DNA from: Vigna angularis
Taxonomy: Eukaryota; Streptophyta; Magnoliopsida; Fabales; Fabaceae
NCBI RefSeq assembly: GCF_016808095.1
Contig: NC_068976.1
Span: 35,795,871-35,859,870, forward strand
Direction of reading: 5' to 3'
Length of the DNA stretch: 64,000 nt
Part shown: in pieces, positions 24,384-34,994 of the stretch
Layout of the letters: every line of letters begins with the position of its first letter
Numbering within the stretch: position 1 is the stretch's first letter
Translations under genes and position numbers: made by a program
Notes under the pieces: generated by a model
What the model was told of the DNA's origin: nothing
The model's database searches: none
Seen by the model: the letters and a program-made list of their open reading frames with translations, nothing else

Positions 24384-24980
24384 TGTTAAACTGATTTTTG
24401 TCGCCTAAAATCAGAACAAACTCAGTTTCCCCACTAATGTAGTAAAGGGATAACCAATGACTCAACTATGATTAAGTTTCAGAGTGTAAAGTTAATTCTT
24501 GGAATTATTTACTACTTAACTATAAAAACAAGGTGGGGAAATAGAAAATGAAACAGTGAAATTAAAGAGAAAAGAATAAAGGAATCAAATCTATATAAAA
24601 GAAAAAAATCAAGAAATAAAGTGCAAAGAAATAAAAACAAAACTGGAACCTAATCTAAATTGTAAAATAACTGCATAACAAAACAGAACCTAAACTAAAA
24701 TGAGAAATGAATGCAATTAAAACTAACCTGTGAATGCTAACAATTAACAGCACAAGGAAACTAAAACTAAAACTGAACAAGATTCTAAGAGTAGACAGTT
24801 CAACATCTAATCTACTAAACCTAGTCTATTCATAGGAAAACAAAAATCAAAGTAAGAAATAAAATGCAATACAGATCACTCTATCCTAATCTATATATCA
24901 CCAGAAATCAATCAAGAACAGAATTTAGAATTGAAACAAATCAAAAACAATACCTAAATTCTAACCAATCAAAAGCAATA
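24384..24980 (-). repeat. 5' LTR of Athila-like element, truncated to 597 bp
   Basis: Matches 4488-5094 of the complete LTR. The remaining 1.49 kb, including the promoter, is missing. The break falls after AAAAGCAATA and the sequence passes straight into the second copy of host segment S. Confidence 0.92.
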
Positions 24981-25357
24981 CCTATGTAGTTTGTTAATTA
25001 CTAATTAACTTTACAATACTAAAATTATCTTTATAGTAATAATTTGATAGCATCAATGATATCATATCACTTACACACTCTCACTTTTCACACATATCAG
25101 ACTATGTGATATGAACACACTAAAAGATCGAAAACAAACATTGTATATTCAGAGACTTCTATATCTCTTTTTATTGAATCTTCATTGTGGATATATGTGA
25201 TATTCTTTATATTTGATCAACTTGGACTATATTTAAATCTTCAGGAATATGATTGTTAGAACTCTTATCCCAAATTCATGATTTTATAAAAACCGAGTAT
25301 CGACATCTTCATGCAGAGCTTCAAAAAGGAAGGTTCTAATAAGATCTTTGATGCAAT
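24981..25357 (+). repeat. Host segment S, right copy with intact empty site
   Basis: Near-identical to 4111-4487. It continues without interruption through GATGCAAT into CTTCAAATTGATG, so it displays the insertion site without the element and with a single GCAAT. Confidence 0.93.
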
Positions 25358-25533
25358 CTTCAAATTGATGAATTCTTTGTTTTTTTAAAGGAAACAATTC
25401 AAAGATATACATAAAGATATATGAAATTAAATCATTCCAGAATAGTTAGAATATTTTCATATTTAGAAATAAAATATATATCTATTGATAATCAAGACTC
25501 TTTCAATTAAAGATATGCACAATATAAATGAAT
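25358..25533. other. AT-rich host flank
   Basis: Original right flank of the Athila insertion site. No feature recognised until the target duplication AAT (25531-25533) of the CACTA element. Confidence 0.5.
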
Positions 25534-25558
25534 CACTAGTGCAAAACGGAGTTAAGAA

Positions 25559-25750
25559 CGCAGGTCATATGTCTCGGTTTTCAGATAACCGAAGCATATG
25601 TTAAGGCGGTGGCATTTTTGCAATTTCAACGAACTTATATGCCTCGGTTGTAGGAGAACCGAAGCATAAAAGTGGAATTACCTCAGTTAGTAACAAAACT
25701 GAGCCGTAATGTTCTGACTATTGCCCTATTGCCTCTAACCAACCGAGGCC
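25559..25750. repeat. Subterminal repeats, left end of first CACTA
   Basis: Several copies of CTCGGTT / AACCGAAGCATA in opposite orientations (for example around 25574, 25632 and 25682). They match the array at 27958-28140 near the other end. Confidence 0.75.
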
Positions 25751-25911
25751 GAAAGGTTCTCAGATTTCAAAATGAAAACCCTTGGCCTTAGGTATTACTT
25801 TCACGCGAGCCTTGGTATCTCCATTTCTTTTTTCTCTTCTTTCTCTTCATCATGCGAAATCAGAAGCTTGAAGCTTCTACACTTTTTCTTCAGCGCGACA
25901 GACTCAACATT

Positions 25912-26085
25912 GGCGGCGAGCGCGGTGAGGCACGACGAGCGCGGCGAGGCACGATGAGCGCGGCGAGGCACGACGAGCGCGACGAGGCACGACGAGCGCG
26001 ACGAGGCATGGTGAGGTTGTGGCGAGGCACGGTGAGGTCGCGGCGAGGCACGGTGAGGTCGTGACGAGGCACGGTGAGGTCGCGA
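25912..26085 (+). repeat. GC-rich minisatellite in CACTA interior
   Basis: Irregular tandem units of about 18-20 bp of the form GCGACGAGGCACGATGAGC, with GAGGCACG as core, around ten units. Arg/Ala-rich open frames across it arise from the repeat and are not taken as genes. It contrasts sharply with the AT-rich surroundings. Confidence 0.75.
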
Positions 26086-26399
26086 CGAGGGCGTCCTACA
26101 GCGGTGGTGTTTCTATGAGGGTTCAAACTCCAACTTCTTTCTTCTCTCTTCTTATATTGGATCCAGGCCATTGCCGACAGCCGTCCCTTGCGTGATCTAC
26201 CGGTAGTGAAGGAAAACCTCACAGCAGGCAAGGGGAAGCCGCCGTTGACGCAGATGCAGACGCGAAGGGGAGTTCGGCAAACATCCGGAGCAGGTCAATC
26301 GGCGACGAACAAGGAAAACTTCTTCACGAGGAAGATGGCAGATTACGATTCGCAGCGTGAGGGGTTTCCGTCGTCGCAGGGATGAAAGTACGTAGGGTT

Positions 26400-26646
26400 C
26401 AAAGGCTATCACCATTAATGGCCAGAGAAGTGTTATTCTCAAATGTGCTTCAGGGTCCTCATATCTTCTTATTTTTCTCAAATGGATGGCTTAAAGTTTC
26501 TCTCTTTTTTGCGTTTTTAACAGATGTGGGGTTCCTTTGTTTTCAAATGTGGCCAAATCTTATTCAGAAGGCCAAGAAGGGAGGGTTGGATGTGAATCAG
26601 ACTTATGTTTTTTGGAATAGGCACGAGCCTTCATCTAACAAGGTAA
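26400..26646 (+). pseudogene. Captured beta-galactosidase (GH35) fragment, exons 1-2
   Basis: Plant GH35 beta-galactosidases remove galactose from cell-wall polymers. Here [10 protein letters not shown] (from about 26402) corresponds to the family's [10 protein letters not shown] just before the first intron. After an intron-like AT-rich stretch ending TTTTTAACAG at about 26522, [16 protein letters not shown] and [15 protein letters not shown] follow. An exon-like end AAG|GTAACT comes after that. The family normally reads YVFWNGHEPSPGK. Retained intron structure shows capture of genomic DNA, not of an mRNA copy. Only some 60 codons remain and the first exon's end is scrambled, so it cannot encode an enzyme. 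Confidence 0.85.
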
Positions 26647-26661
26647 CTCAAAGTACTAAAT

Positions 26662-27525
26662 AGTGGTTTCTTCAACAAAGAAGGGTCTTTCTCCATTGTG
26701 GCATATTGTTCTTCCCAAATTGGGAGCCTCTCAAAATCGTTGTATGGTGTCAGAAGGTCCTTCTAGTGCTCGTAATGGAGACATTTCAATGGATCTTGGT
26801 GACGCCTGTAAGCTTCCAGCAATCACTATATTTGATAATCCACTGATGATGCATCACGTTCTACAAGTGTTGAGATAAGAAGGTAGAAGAGAGGTGATAT
26901 TTTCTTCCTAAAAGGTGAAGAAAATGATAAGAACTCTGTATCCATTTCGTTTTCTACCTTGATAGTAACACTGTTGTCTCAGTTTCAAGCGAAATGGTTT
27001 AACAACTTGAGCTTGCTGACCAGAATGTCAAATTCATAGCTAAGTTAATAGATTTGTTATTGATGAATCTGATTGCTGATTGGAAACCCTGTGTAGCAAT
27101 TGATCACTTGGTTTCTCCTAGCAATAAACAAACTCATGCGAGCCAACAGGGAGAATTGGAGTTAGCAAAATGCACAGGCAGCACAAAAAATTCGACTGAA
27201 GATTTAGGTCCCTCTACCTCCTCTGCAATATTAGCTACAAAAGGAAACCTTGATAATATGGATATCAATGGGGCTTTATCTGACGAGTGCAGTGGTCTTC
27301 AAAAAGCAACCATGGCAGATGATCATAGCTTTGAGAAGTCGTATGCATCTGCAACAACTGACTTCAATGATAATAAGTTTTCCACGGTTTCATTTATGTC
27401 TGCTAAATCAGAATTTGATGGAGGGAGTAAATCTTCACCTGCATCTGAAAATTGGGGCATCGTATGATCGTAAGAGCAAATAACAGTTAAGGTTTCTCTG
27501 ATTTAGATGATCATGATTTTTTTAA
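26662..27525 (+). pseudogene. Captured WNK kinase fragment (region after kinase domain)
   Basis: WNK kinases are Ser/Thr kinases in plant flowering and stress signalling. The segment reads LPKLGASQNRCMVSEGP, then GDISMDLGDACKLPAI. After a frameshift it reads GDIFFLKGEENDKNSVSIS, then DSNTVVSVSSEMV, a TAA stop and QLELADQNVKFIAKLIDLLL. This is the conserved region C-terminal to the WNK kinase domain. A longer tail (DWKPCVAIDHL, GFSDLDDHD near 27500) follows. The catalytic domain is absent. At least one frameshift (about 26850), a small internal deletion and one nonsense codon (near 26999) are visible. Identification rests on remembered family motifs. Confidence 0.83.
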
Positions 27526-27957
27526 TTGGGATGTAATATTCGTGGTGACATTTGGTGCGTTTGCAGAGTATGTTTTCATAATTTTTTTTCTTTCTTTTGC
27601 TTTTCTTTCTTCTATTATATATCACATATATTTTTTGGGAGAATCCCGTCATTATTTTCTTTTTCAATTTTAGTGCTATTTAGAAAATTTTAATAAAAAT
27701 TAACTTGAACTTCTATTGTAAGAAATATTATGCTAAGGGATTTTCTTAATAACATGATGTTCTTAAACTCAATTTAAACCTTTTACGGCGGGGTAAAGAA
27801 GTATGACAGAACTTTGACTAACATTAAATTCCTAGGAATATTGGTGCAGGGAGATTCGTCAAAAGAATTTTGAACAACCTAAATTCGGTGGCAGCATTTA
27901 GTTGTGTATCCACTTTAACAATTTGTAGGAATATATCCAAAGGAAGATGAAGGACAT

Positions 27958-28140
27958 ACTGCCTCGGTTCAGAGGGAACCGAGGCATAAAGTCTTGGCAA
28001 AAAAAATGAAAAAACCTACTACATCAGTTCCTTTTGAACCGAGACGAAATCCTTCATCTTTTTGCCTCGGCTCACAACCGAGGCATAAAAGGGTAGACTT
28101 TTTGCCTCGCCTGAATATGCCTCGGTTCAAGAACCGCTGT
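27958..28140. repeat. Subterminal repeats, right end of first CACTA
   Basis: Repeated GCCTCGGTTC / GAACCGAGGCATAAA motifs in alternating orientation, ending before the terminal TCATAGACAGCGG block (minus strand). That block is also present in the second CACTA at 36890. Confidence 0.78.
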
Positions 28141-28189
28141 CTATGAGTGAAAATAACCGGTGTCGTTTCCCCTTACTGCACTAGTGAAT

Positions 28190-29273
28190 TTGTCACTTAT
28201 ATTTGATTATCTAGAAACATTTTGGTCATTTTAGCTTGAATAAGTTGGTTGAAATTGAATTTAAGTAAAACATAAAGAATAAGAATAACAAGTAAGATAT
28301 TGTCTAGAAAACGCATTAGATAATTCTTATAGCTAGAGATATTAAAATGGATTCCAACTCTAAGCCAAGACTCACTATGAGTTTAAACTGTATTGGGTTA
28401 GCAAAAATTTAGTTTTTTTTAAATATGCATCAAATTAGACTTGATTTACTTAACTTGTGGATTAAATATATTCAAGCTAGGTTGAAGGTGAATGGATTAC
28501 TTACAACAACCCTTTATTAATACTTTACTATTGTTTTTCAAGTAATTTTTTATTATAATTTTTTATTATTTTTAATTATGCAGATTAATAATTTGATCTT
28601 TTTAAATGAAAGATGTTGATCCATAATGATTGAAAAGTTTAAATGTTTAATTTATTCTTTTTATTAAGTTTTGTAAGTTGAGAATTTAATTTTCAACTAC
28701 TATCTGTTTGATAAAATAGGTGAACATTTTAAAGACATTTTTATAAAATAATGAGGTGAGTCAATTCATTTTGATGTACAATAATAAATGTATAAAATAA
28801 ATTAGTAGACTAAAACATCTTTAAGTCAACTTACTAACTCATAATGGTTCCAGCTCTATTACAAAATTTCACTTAAAAAAATACACTAACTCCTTTTTAG
28901 CTAAACAGTTGTGATGCAACGTGTATGAGTGAGAATGGCTCACTTTGATACATGTGCCTATTGCCATCTAAAATTGACAAAGGATGAATTACATGAGACA
29001 AAAGTTGAGACAAACACGGATTTTGATACGAGACAAACACGAATTTTGATGGAGAGACTCTTAGCTGCATGAGGACACATGTTAAAAAAGTACATAGAAT
29101 ATAAACTTACTTAGAGTATTTGTTATCATTAAAATCATTGGATGATCTTATACAAATTAAAGAATCTGACAAGGTCATCTTATTTCATCTTAACAAAGAT
29201 TGATAGTCTGATTACAAAAGTAGATCATCTTACTAGAACAAATTTAGATCGTCTAATCATAACAAATTTGATC
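28190..29273. other. AT-rich interval, nothing recognised
   Basis: Homopolymer-rich sequence without a domain-bearing frame or recognisable element end. Repeated phrases such as GATCATCTTACTAGAAC and GATCGTCTAATCATAAC near 29220-29280 hint at an older degraded repeat. Confidence 0.4.
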
Positions 29274-29281
29274 ATTTTACT

Positions 29282-30224
29282 TAGAGTTGTCAAAACAACT
29301 AACCCAGCCTGAACCGACCCGACCCACCACAGGTTGGCCACTTAGTGATCCAACCCAACTTGACTCATTTATTAGCGAGTCAAAAAAATTTGAACCCGAC
29401 TCGACCCACCACGGGTTGGTGGGTTAAACGGGTTGGCTTATTGGTTCACTAAATTAACTTTTTTTTCACCATCCTCTTTTGAGATTCTTATAACATATTA
29501 CTTTGATCAAATTGAAATAGTAATAATTAGACCAATTGATATAAAAGAAAATGAAATAAAAGAAATATATTGTTATATATATTCTAAGCTATCAAGCATA
29601 AAATTTTGTCAATTTAGTTTAATGAGACATACACAACTGTTTGACCAAGAAACTACATATAGTCATTAACAAAAATGTATAGCACAAGATAAAATTGTCA
29701 TGCTTGTAGATAGGTCTAAAAACAAGATAAAACAAATGATATATTCCTGAGTTATCCAATCGATAATATTATCCAAATATTAAATTGGAGTCATGGATGG
29801 ATAAATCCACAATATTATGCTCTCTTGAAGCATTTTCTTCTTTATCTCTATCTATAATATTATTCAACCTATAATCTTAGAGTTCTATTTGCAGAGGAGA
29901 ACTTTTGGAAAGACAGTAACGCGAAAGACTCTATTGCTAAGTAAAGGTTATGCATTTTGAATAATTAATTTAATTAATTTGATTTCAATAAAAAAATAGG
30001 ATTTGAATAATTAATTTAATTAATTTGATTTAATTAAAAAAAATAAGTGGGTTGGTGAGCCAACCCGACCCACCACGGGTTCAACCCGTGTGAGCCGGGT
30101 TCTTCGTGAGCCGGGTCAAAATTGACTCGCATAAAAAATTTTACATTTTTTTCCAACCCAACCTGGCTCAAACCCGTGGTGAGCCGGGTTGGCTCACGGG
30201 TTTCAACCCATTTTGACGACACTA
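29282..30224. mobile_element. Non-autonomous hAT-like element (943 bp)
   Basis: Ends TAGAGTTGTCAAAA and TTTTGACGACACTA are imperfect inverted repeats. They are followed inward by many copies of GGGTTGG / CCAACCC and GACCCACCACGGGTT in both orientations. Flanking octamers ATTTTACT (29274) and ATTTCACC (30225) match at six of eight positions, consistent with a decayed hAT duplication. No transposase inside; the middle is AT-rich. Confidence 0.7.
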
Positions 30225-30552
30225 ATTTCACCTTAACAAACTTCATTATATCGTATTCTTCCATATCTAGCCACTAATATACTTCATCGTATGTACTGGT
30301 CCAAAATTGGGATTCCATCTCTAGATACAACAATCATTGCTAAATTTATTTTGTATAGTGATTACAAAGCAACTTAATACCTTACACTCTACAATTACAT
30401 AGATTAAAGATTACAATGTTTGAAAAAATCACTAATTTTATATTTTAGAATGTATAATCTAAAATATAAATTATATTTTAAATTATACATTATAAAATCA
30501 TCATTTTGTATTATGATTGTACATTTCAAAATTTTAAAAAAATATATATTTA

Positions 30553-31705
30553 AGGCTTAATACTATTAGTGGTCCCAATTTTGGTTGGTTATATTCGAAA
30601 TGCTCCCCATTTTTTTGCTGTTCAATGTAGTCCTAAAGAGCGTATTTGTGTTCAATTCAGTTCTTTTTGTAAACGTTGTTTAAATCGTTAACGACCATTG
30701 CTCCAGTTGTGCAAATCCCAAATGAGATGGCATTTAACTACTGCCACGTCACCATCTTCTTCAACCGAACCCTAACGCCACCGCCGCCGCAGAGATCGTC
30801 CAAAGTCACCATGCCGCCGTGAAGCCGTGCCTACAGAGAACCATGAAAACCATCACGCACAACCTCCATGGCCACCACCATCAAAGTCACGAACTCCCCC
30901 AAATCTCACGAAACTCTCCTCAGGCCGTCGCGCTACCTAGATCACCTCCGCGTCTCCACCATCATAGGATTTTCTCAAGACATCGCTGCAATCATATCGT
31001 ACCTGCAAATCAAACACAAGCACCCAGAAACAGAGAAAGTTGAATCGCACCACCCAAACCGTTCACTGTCAATAATGCCGCAAGCCACCCTTATCTCGAA
31101 CTCCATTCGAATGTTCATTCTCGCGCATCAGCCATGAATCATCCAAATCGAGAGCTTCATCGTCAACGCGACAATCCTTGCCGCCATCGCGCAAAGCTCC
31201 AGGGTCATCATCTTCTCCAACCTACAGAGAACCACAACGAAATCCATAAAGATTCGAAATCAATGAAACCTAGAATCGCGTCGCTGCTTGCCTCCACCAG
31301 CCACCATGAGTGCTTTCTTACACAACTAGGTTCGTCTTCTTCATGCTACCATGATCTGCACAATTCACAAAATGATCCTCCATTGAAGCAAAATCGCGAG
31401 CAGCGTTTTCCTTCTTCTCGCAGTGCAGGCGCAGGAAAGTTTCGCCCAAATGTAGAACCCTAATTTTCGGGTGGTAAAGGGGCTGCCACGAAGACTCTAA
31501 TTTTGGTGATGTGGCAATAGTTAAATGCCATCTCATTTGGATTTTGCACAACTGGAGCAATGGTCTTTACCAATTTAAACGACGTTTGCAAAAAGGACTA
31601 AATTGAACACAAATTACGATCTTTAGGAGTACATTAAACAGAAAAAAAAATTGGGACCATTTAGAACATAGCCAACCAAAATTGGGACCAATAATTGTAT
31701 TAAGC
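30553..31705. mobile_element. MULE with about 200-bp inverted repeats and GC-rich interior
   Basis: The left 200 bases (GGCTTAATACTATTAGTGG...) reappear inverted at the right end (...ACCAATAATTGTATTAAGC). The flanks share a perfect 9-bp duplication ATATATTTA (30544-30552 and 31706-31714), as in Mutator-like elements. The interior, about 30765-31500, is distinctly GC-richer and contains codon-like sequence that I cannot assign to a gene. It could be captured host DNA (Pack-MULE). Confidence 0.82.
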
Positions 31706-31714
31706 ATATATTTA

Positions 31715-32139
31715 AAGTTTTGATTCTGTAATTCGAGAAGTCTCTATACAGCACAATTCAAAACTAAAACTAAAAAACACTAGACAAAAACTCACAAAAT
31801 GCACAAACATCACCTCTTACCACCATTGACAACTACCATGAAACACCAATACTAAGCACCCAACCACCACCACAAAACCCACCACACATTTTACTATCAA
31901 TGCCTATATTTATTTTTGAGATTTGGTAATTTCAAGAGGGTGCAGCGAAATTTGCCAAATTTGCCCAGTCTTTGAAACAGATAAGAGAGAAGAACTAGCC
32001 AAAGAAAAGAAATGAACAAATCATAAGAGAAAGGAAATAATAAAGAACGATAAAGAATGATAAAAGAAGGTAAATCAACGCCTAAAATAGACAAAAACAG
32101 GCAAGAGAAACCATGAAATTGTTACCAAGGTGCACTTTG
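31715..32139. other. Intergenic, nothing recognised
   Basis: AC-rich tract near 31790-31890 and A-rich sequence up to the copia LTR; no feature supported. Confidence 0.4.
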
Positions 32140-32198
32140 TGTTAGTATTTTGAGGTTGTGAAAGGAATAGTTGATAGGATAGAGAAAATGTAGAGATA

Positions 32199-32311
32199 GT
32201 TGAAATGTGGAGAAAATGTGAAGATAGTGGGCTATGGAAATAGTAGTTGGAAAAAGTGTTGTAGTTATCTTTAGCTGTAGTAGATGTTGGCTTACTAATG
32301 GTAGATGTTAT
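32199..32311 (+). repeat. Duplicated copia-LTR segment R, left copy
   Basis: GTTGAAATGTGG...GTAGATGTTAT is repeated at 33581-33682 with an 11-bp difference (GAGAAAATGTG present only here). It flanks the LTR fragment on both sides. Confidence 0.9.
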
Positions 32312-33580
32312 TGATGACAAATTTATGAACACCGAAAACGGCGCCACAAACTTGTTTAACAATCGGCAAGTGTGACCGAATCGTATCAAGTAATAAAACT
32401 AGGTAAGACCAAGTATCGTTTTCCCAAAGGACTCACGACCTAGTTAGTTATCTAATTTGTTGATTATTTAAGACTTGTAAACAATTGATTTTAGGTTTTA
32501 AATGCAAAAGACGGTAATTAAACATGTATGCATGAGTTTGATCAATGGCAAAAAGAGTAAAACAAACACGTAATGAATGATATGGATGAGTATGTTGTTG
32601 GGGTTATCAATTTCATCTTATCCACTCTCATATACTTTTAGGAATTCATCAATCTTTTCATCAATGTTAATGTCACTTTCTAAATTACCTTGTAAAGAAG
32701 GTCTATCCTTAATTACGAGTTCATACAATTCCTAGAATTCCTAGTAATTAATTCTGAAGTGCAGAAGCTTAAAGGTAACCAATATGCTATTGGGAGAAAT
32801 TCCCCGGATCTAGATCTCCCCGTACGTTCCCATATCGACAAAATCAATAATCAAAGCAATGAATGAGTTAAACATAGCAAGCATTAAGCAAAGAGGAAAA
32901 ACCCTAACTAATGATGAAAGAAAGCATGTATCTTAAAGTAAGATGTTAAAACATTAATTCCATATATGAGAGTTTCACAAGAATACATTGATTTCCCAAC
33001 AACAATACAAGGTTTAGTTCACCATATTCATGGTGAATCTAGATGAACAATAATGAAAGAATGAAAGATAAAACCCTAGAAAGATGAGAAGGTAGCATAA
33101 GCATCCAAGATCTTCCTTCAAGGGGTGGAAAAGTGAGTGTTTGCTTCGTCTCAGCCAAAGATACAAACCCTAGGAACACCTAAAGCTTATATACTATTCG
33201 TAAAATTACAGAAAATTAGGCCCAAGCCCAAAATAGTGTCGCTCAGCGGTAAGTGCGTGAGTTGTTTTCCTCCCCTCAGCGGCCTTTTCACCCCTAAGCG
33301 GAGCCAACGTGGGTTCCTGAGTGTCGCTCAGCGGTAAACTGCCGTTGAGCGGTAGTTGTGGCTTCTCCTTTTGCACTTTTTGATGTCTTTTCTGATTCCA
33401 TCTCTATCCTTCTTCACTTCTTTCACCAAATTCACCTTAAAACCTGCATAAAACACTGAAATCAAGCATAAACCTGTCCAACTCTCTTATTTTTAAAAAT
33501 ATAACCAAAAGCATGATTTCAAGCTAGTTTCTAAGTGTTAAAGGTTTCTTTTAGTATCAAATTTAAGCATGAAAATAACA
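32312..33580 (-). mobile_element. Truncated gypsy-type LTR fragment with primer-binding site
   Basis: The plus strand starts with a 41-base leader stub, then GGCGCCA (minus TGGCGCCGTTTTCGG, tRNA-Asp-like primer site at 32346-32332). An LTR follows from TGTTTAACAATCGG (32353) to AAAATAACA (33580), about 1.23 kb. The right side has the clean LTR end followed by GTTGA. On the left the element body is cut off after about 35 bases. A minus-strand TATA box (AGTATATAAGC) lies near 33185. Confidence 0.75.
33238..33355 (+). repeat. Cluster of CTCAGCGG-type motifs in LTR fragment
   Basis: CGCTCAGCGG, CCTCAGCGG, CCTAAGCGG, CGCTCAGCGG and GTTGAGCGG occur within about 115 bp. Motifs of this kind are common in phaseoloid legume LTRs, in my recollection. 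Confidence 0.7.
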
Positions 33581-33682
33581 GTTGAAATGTGAAGATAGTG
33601 GGCTATGGAAATAGTAGTTGGAAAAAGTGTTGTAGTTATCTTTAGCTGTAGTAGATGTTGGCTTACTAATGGTAGATGTTAT
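33581..33682 (+). repeat. Duplicated copia-LTR segment R, right copy
   Basis: Second copy of 32199-32311. Its first bases GTTGA are the putative target site of the LTR fragment, and it continues into the rest of the copia LTR (CTACATGCATC). Confidence 0.9.
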
Positions 33683-33959
33683 CTACATGCATCAAATGGT
33701 AGAGTTCATGGGTATTTATAGACCCATAGATTATTCTAGAACATGCTGGCCATAACTTATGTGGAATGATCTAGATTTTTACCTATGTAGAATATTCTTG
33801 ATTTTTCTTCCTATCCTAGGCTTTTTTACAATATTTTAGAACTTGCATTAAATTTCAATTCTTCTATCTACGGAGCTTCTACATTTTTCTAGAATTTGCA
33901 TTACACTTTAATACCCCTCCTTAATGCAAATTCAGTAACTCCAAGCATTGTACGCAGTA

Positions 33960-34994
33960 GTCAAATCTTGGTCTTGGTAACATGTCTTCAATTTCATCTT
34001 CTTCCTTCATTACCTTGACCATAGTTTTTGCTTTGATGCTTCTTCATAACAGATAGGCTTAATCATGGTCATATTGCAAGTTTCGTATATGTTTACCAAA
34101 TATCTTATTCTTCTTGGACTAGATTTAGGTGAATAATCTTGTTGTTGTGGAAGTAAAATGTTTCTTTTTCACTACAAGTAAAATGTTGCTTTTTATTGCA
34201 AGTAAAATGTTGCTTTTAACAAGTTTTTCTTCTTCCCAATTCCAAGAAGCATTTTCATCAACTTCAACATCTTGACTGATGATGAGTTTTTTCATTTGTG
34301 GGTTGTAGACTCGATCGCCTTTTGACTGTGTGCTATATCCCAAGAATATTCCTCGTATAGTGACAAATACTCGTAGGTGTTTAGTTGATGACTTTCTTCC
34401 ACTCCAAGCTTCAATAGAAGTCTTGTCTTGGACTCCCTTAGTTGGACATCTGTTTAGAATGTAAACTGCAGTGTAGACTGCTTCAGCCCAAAAAGTGTTA
34501 GGCATACTTTTCTCTTTTAGCATTGATCTTGCCATCTCCATAACTGTGCGATTCTTTCTCTCTAACACGCCATTTTGTTGTGGAGTATATGCAATTGTAA
34601 GTTGTCACTTTATGCCTTCATCTTCATAGAATTTGTCAAACTCGCGAGATGTGTACTCCTTGCCATGATCGCTTGTAAGTACTTTTATTTGTTTTCCACC
34701 TTGCTTCTCGACAAGGGCCTTGAATTTCTTGAATATGCTGAAGACGTCTGACTTTGCCTTTAAGAAATAGACTCATGTCATTCTAGAGAAGTCATCAATG
34801 AAGAGGATGAAATACCTGTTGTTGTGATTTGAAGGTGTCCTCAGCAGCCCACAAACATTAGTATGAATCAACTCCAATAAGTCTTTTGCTCTCCATGCGT
34901 TGTCTGTCGAGAATGGTAATCGATGTTGTTTGCCGAGGAGACATCCTTCACATGATTCATTCTTCTCCTTTAAGCAGGGAAGTTCTCTCATCAT
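33960..34994 (-). pseudogene. Copia pol remnant: pre-integrase, integrase, stub of 3' pol
   Basis: Two separate frames. CEGCLLGKQHRLPFS and LELIHTNVCGLLRTPS (34994-34773) are the zinc/pre-integrase region, where His-Thr-Asn stands in place of the usual catalytic His-Thr-Asp. The second, ERKNRTVMEMARSMLKEK and GIFLGYSTQSKG (34568-34125), is the integrase C-terminal half. After 34125 the sequence jumps to DIYETCNMT-like residues and then to the extreme 3' end, so RT and RNase H are deleted. Multiple frameshifts make it non-functional. Confidence 0.82.

Larger units (their letters stand above)
4488..24980 (-). mobile_element. Athila-like Ty3/gypsy element with two gag genes, split by a CRM element
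   Basis: In minus-strand order: truncated 5' LTR (24980-24384), tRNA-Asp-type primer site, leader, gag1-protease-RT-RNase H (24043-20495), the nested CRM element, integrase (12302-10878), a second leader and gag2 (10877-9030), a long non-coding tail, a polypurine tract and the complete 3' LTR (6567-4488). Without the CRM element it is about 12.3 kb. RT style (VFMDDF), protease (DLGAS) and primer site match the Athila lineage. No env-like ORF is seen where Athila elements often have one; gag2 sits there instead. Confidence 0.88.
25534..28186. mobile_element. Non-autonomous CACTA transposon carrying gene fragments (2653 bp)
   Basis: Ends are CACTAGTGCA at 25534 and its inverse TGCACTAGTG at 28186, flanked by the 3-bp duplication AAT, as expected for CACTA (En/Spm) elements. 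Both ends carry arrays of short inverted motifs of the type GCCTCGGTT...AACCGAGGC, the usual transposase-binding subterminal repeats. No transposase is present. The interior holds a GC-rich minisatellite and fragments of two unrelated plant genes, so it is a gene-capturing (Pack-type) CACTA that must be moved in trans. Confidence 0.9.
32140..33913 (-). repeat. Copia 3' LTR with internal insertion
   Basis: Minus-strand start TATTAAAGTGTAATGC (TG mutated to TA), end CAAAATACTAACA. About 400-520 bp are native; the remainder is the insertion at 32312-33580 plus a duplicated segment. A TATA box GGTCTATAAATACC lies on the minus strand near 33710. The low-coordinate end is less certain than the other. 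Confidence 0.65.

Noticed and set aside
25852..26231. Arg/Ala-rich frames on both strands
   Set aside because: Produced by the 18-20 bp GC-rich minisatellite; no conserved domain and different in each frame.
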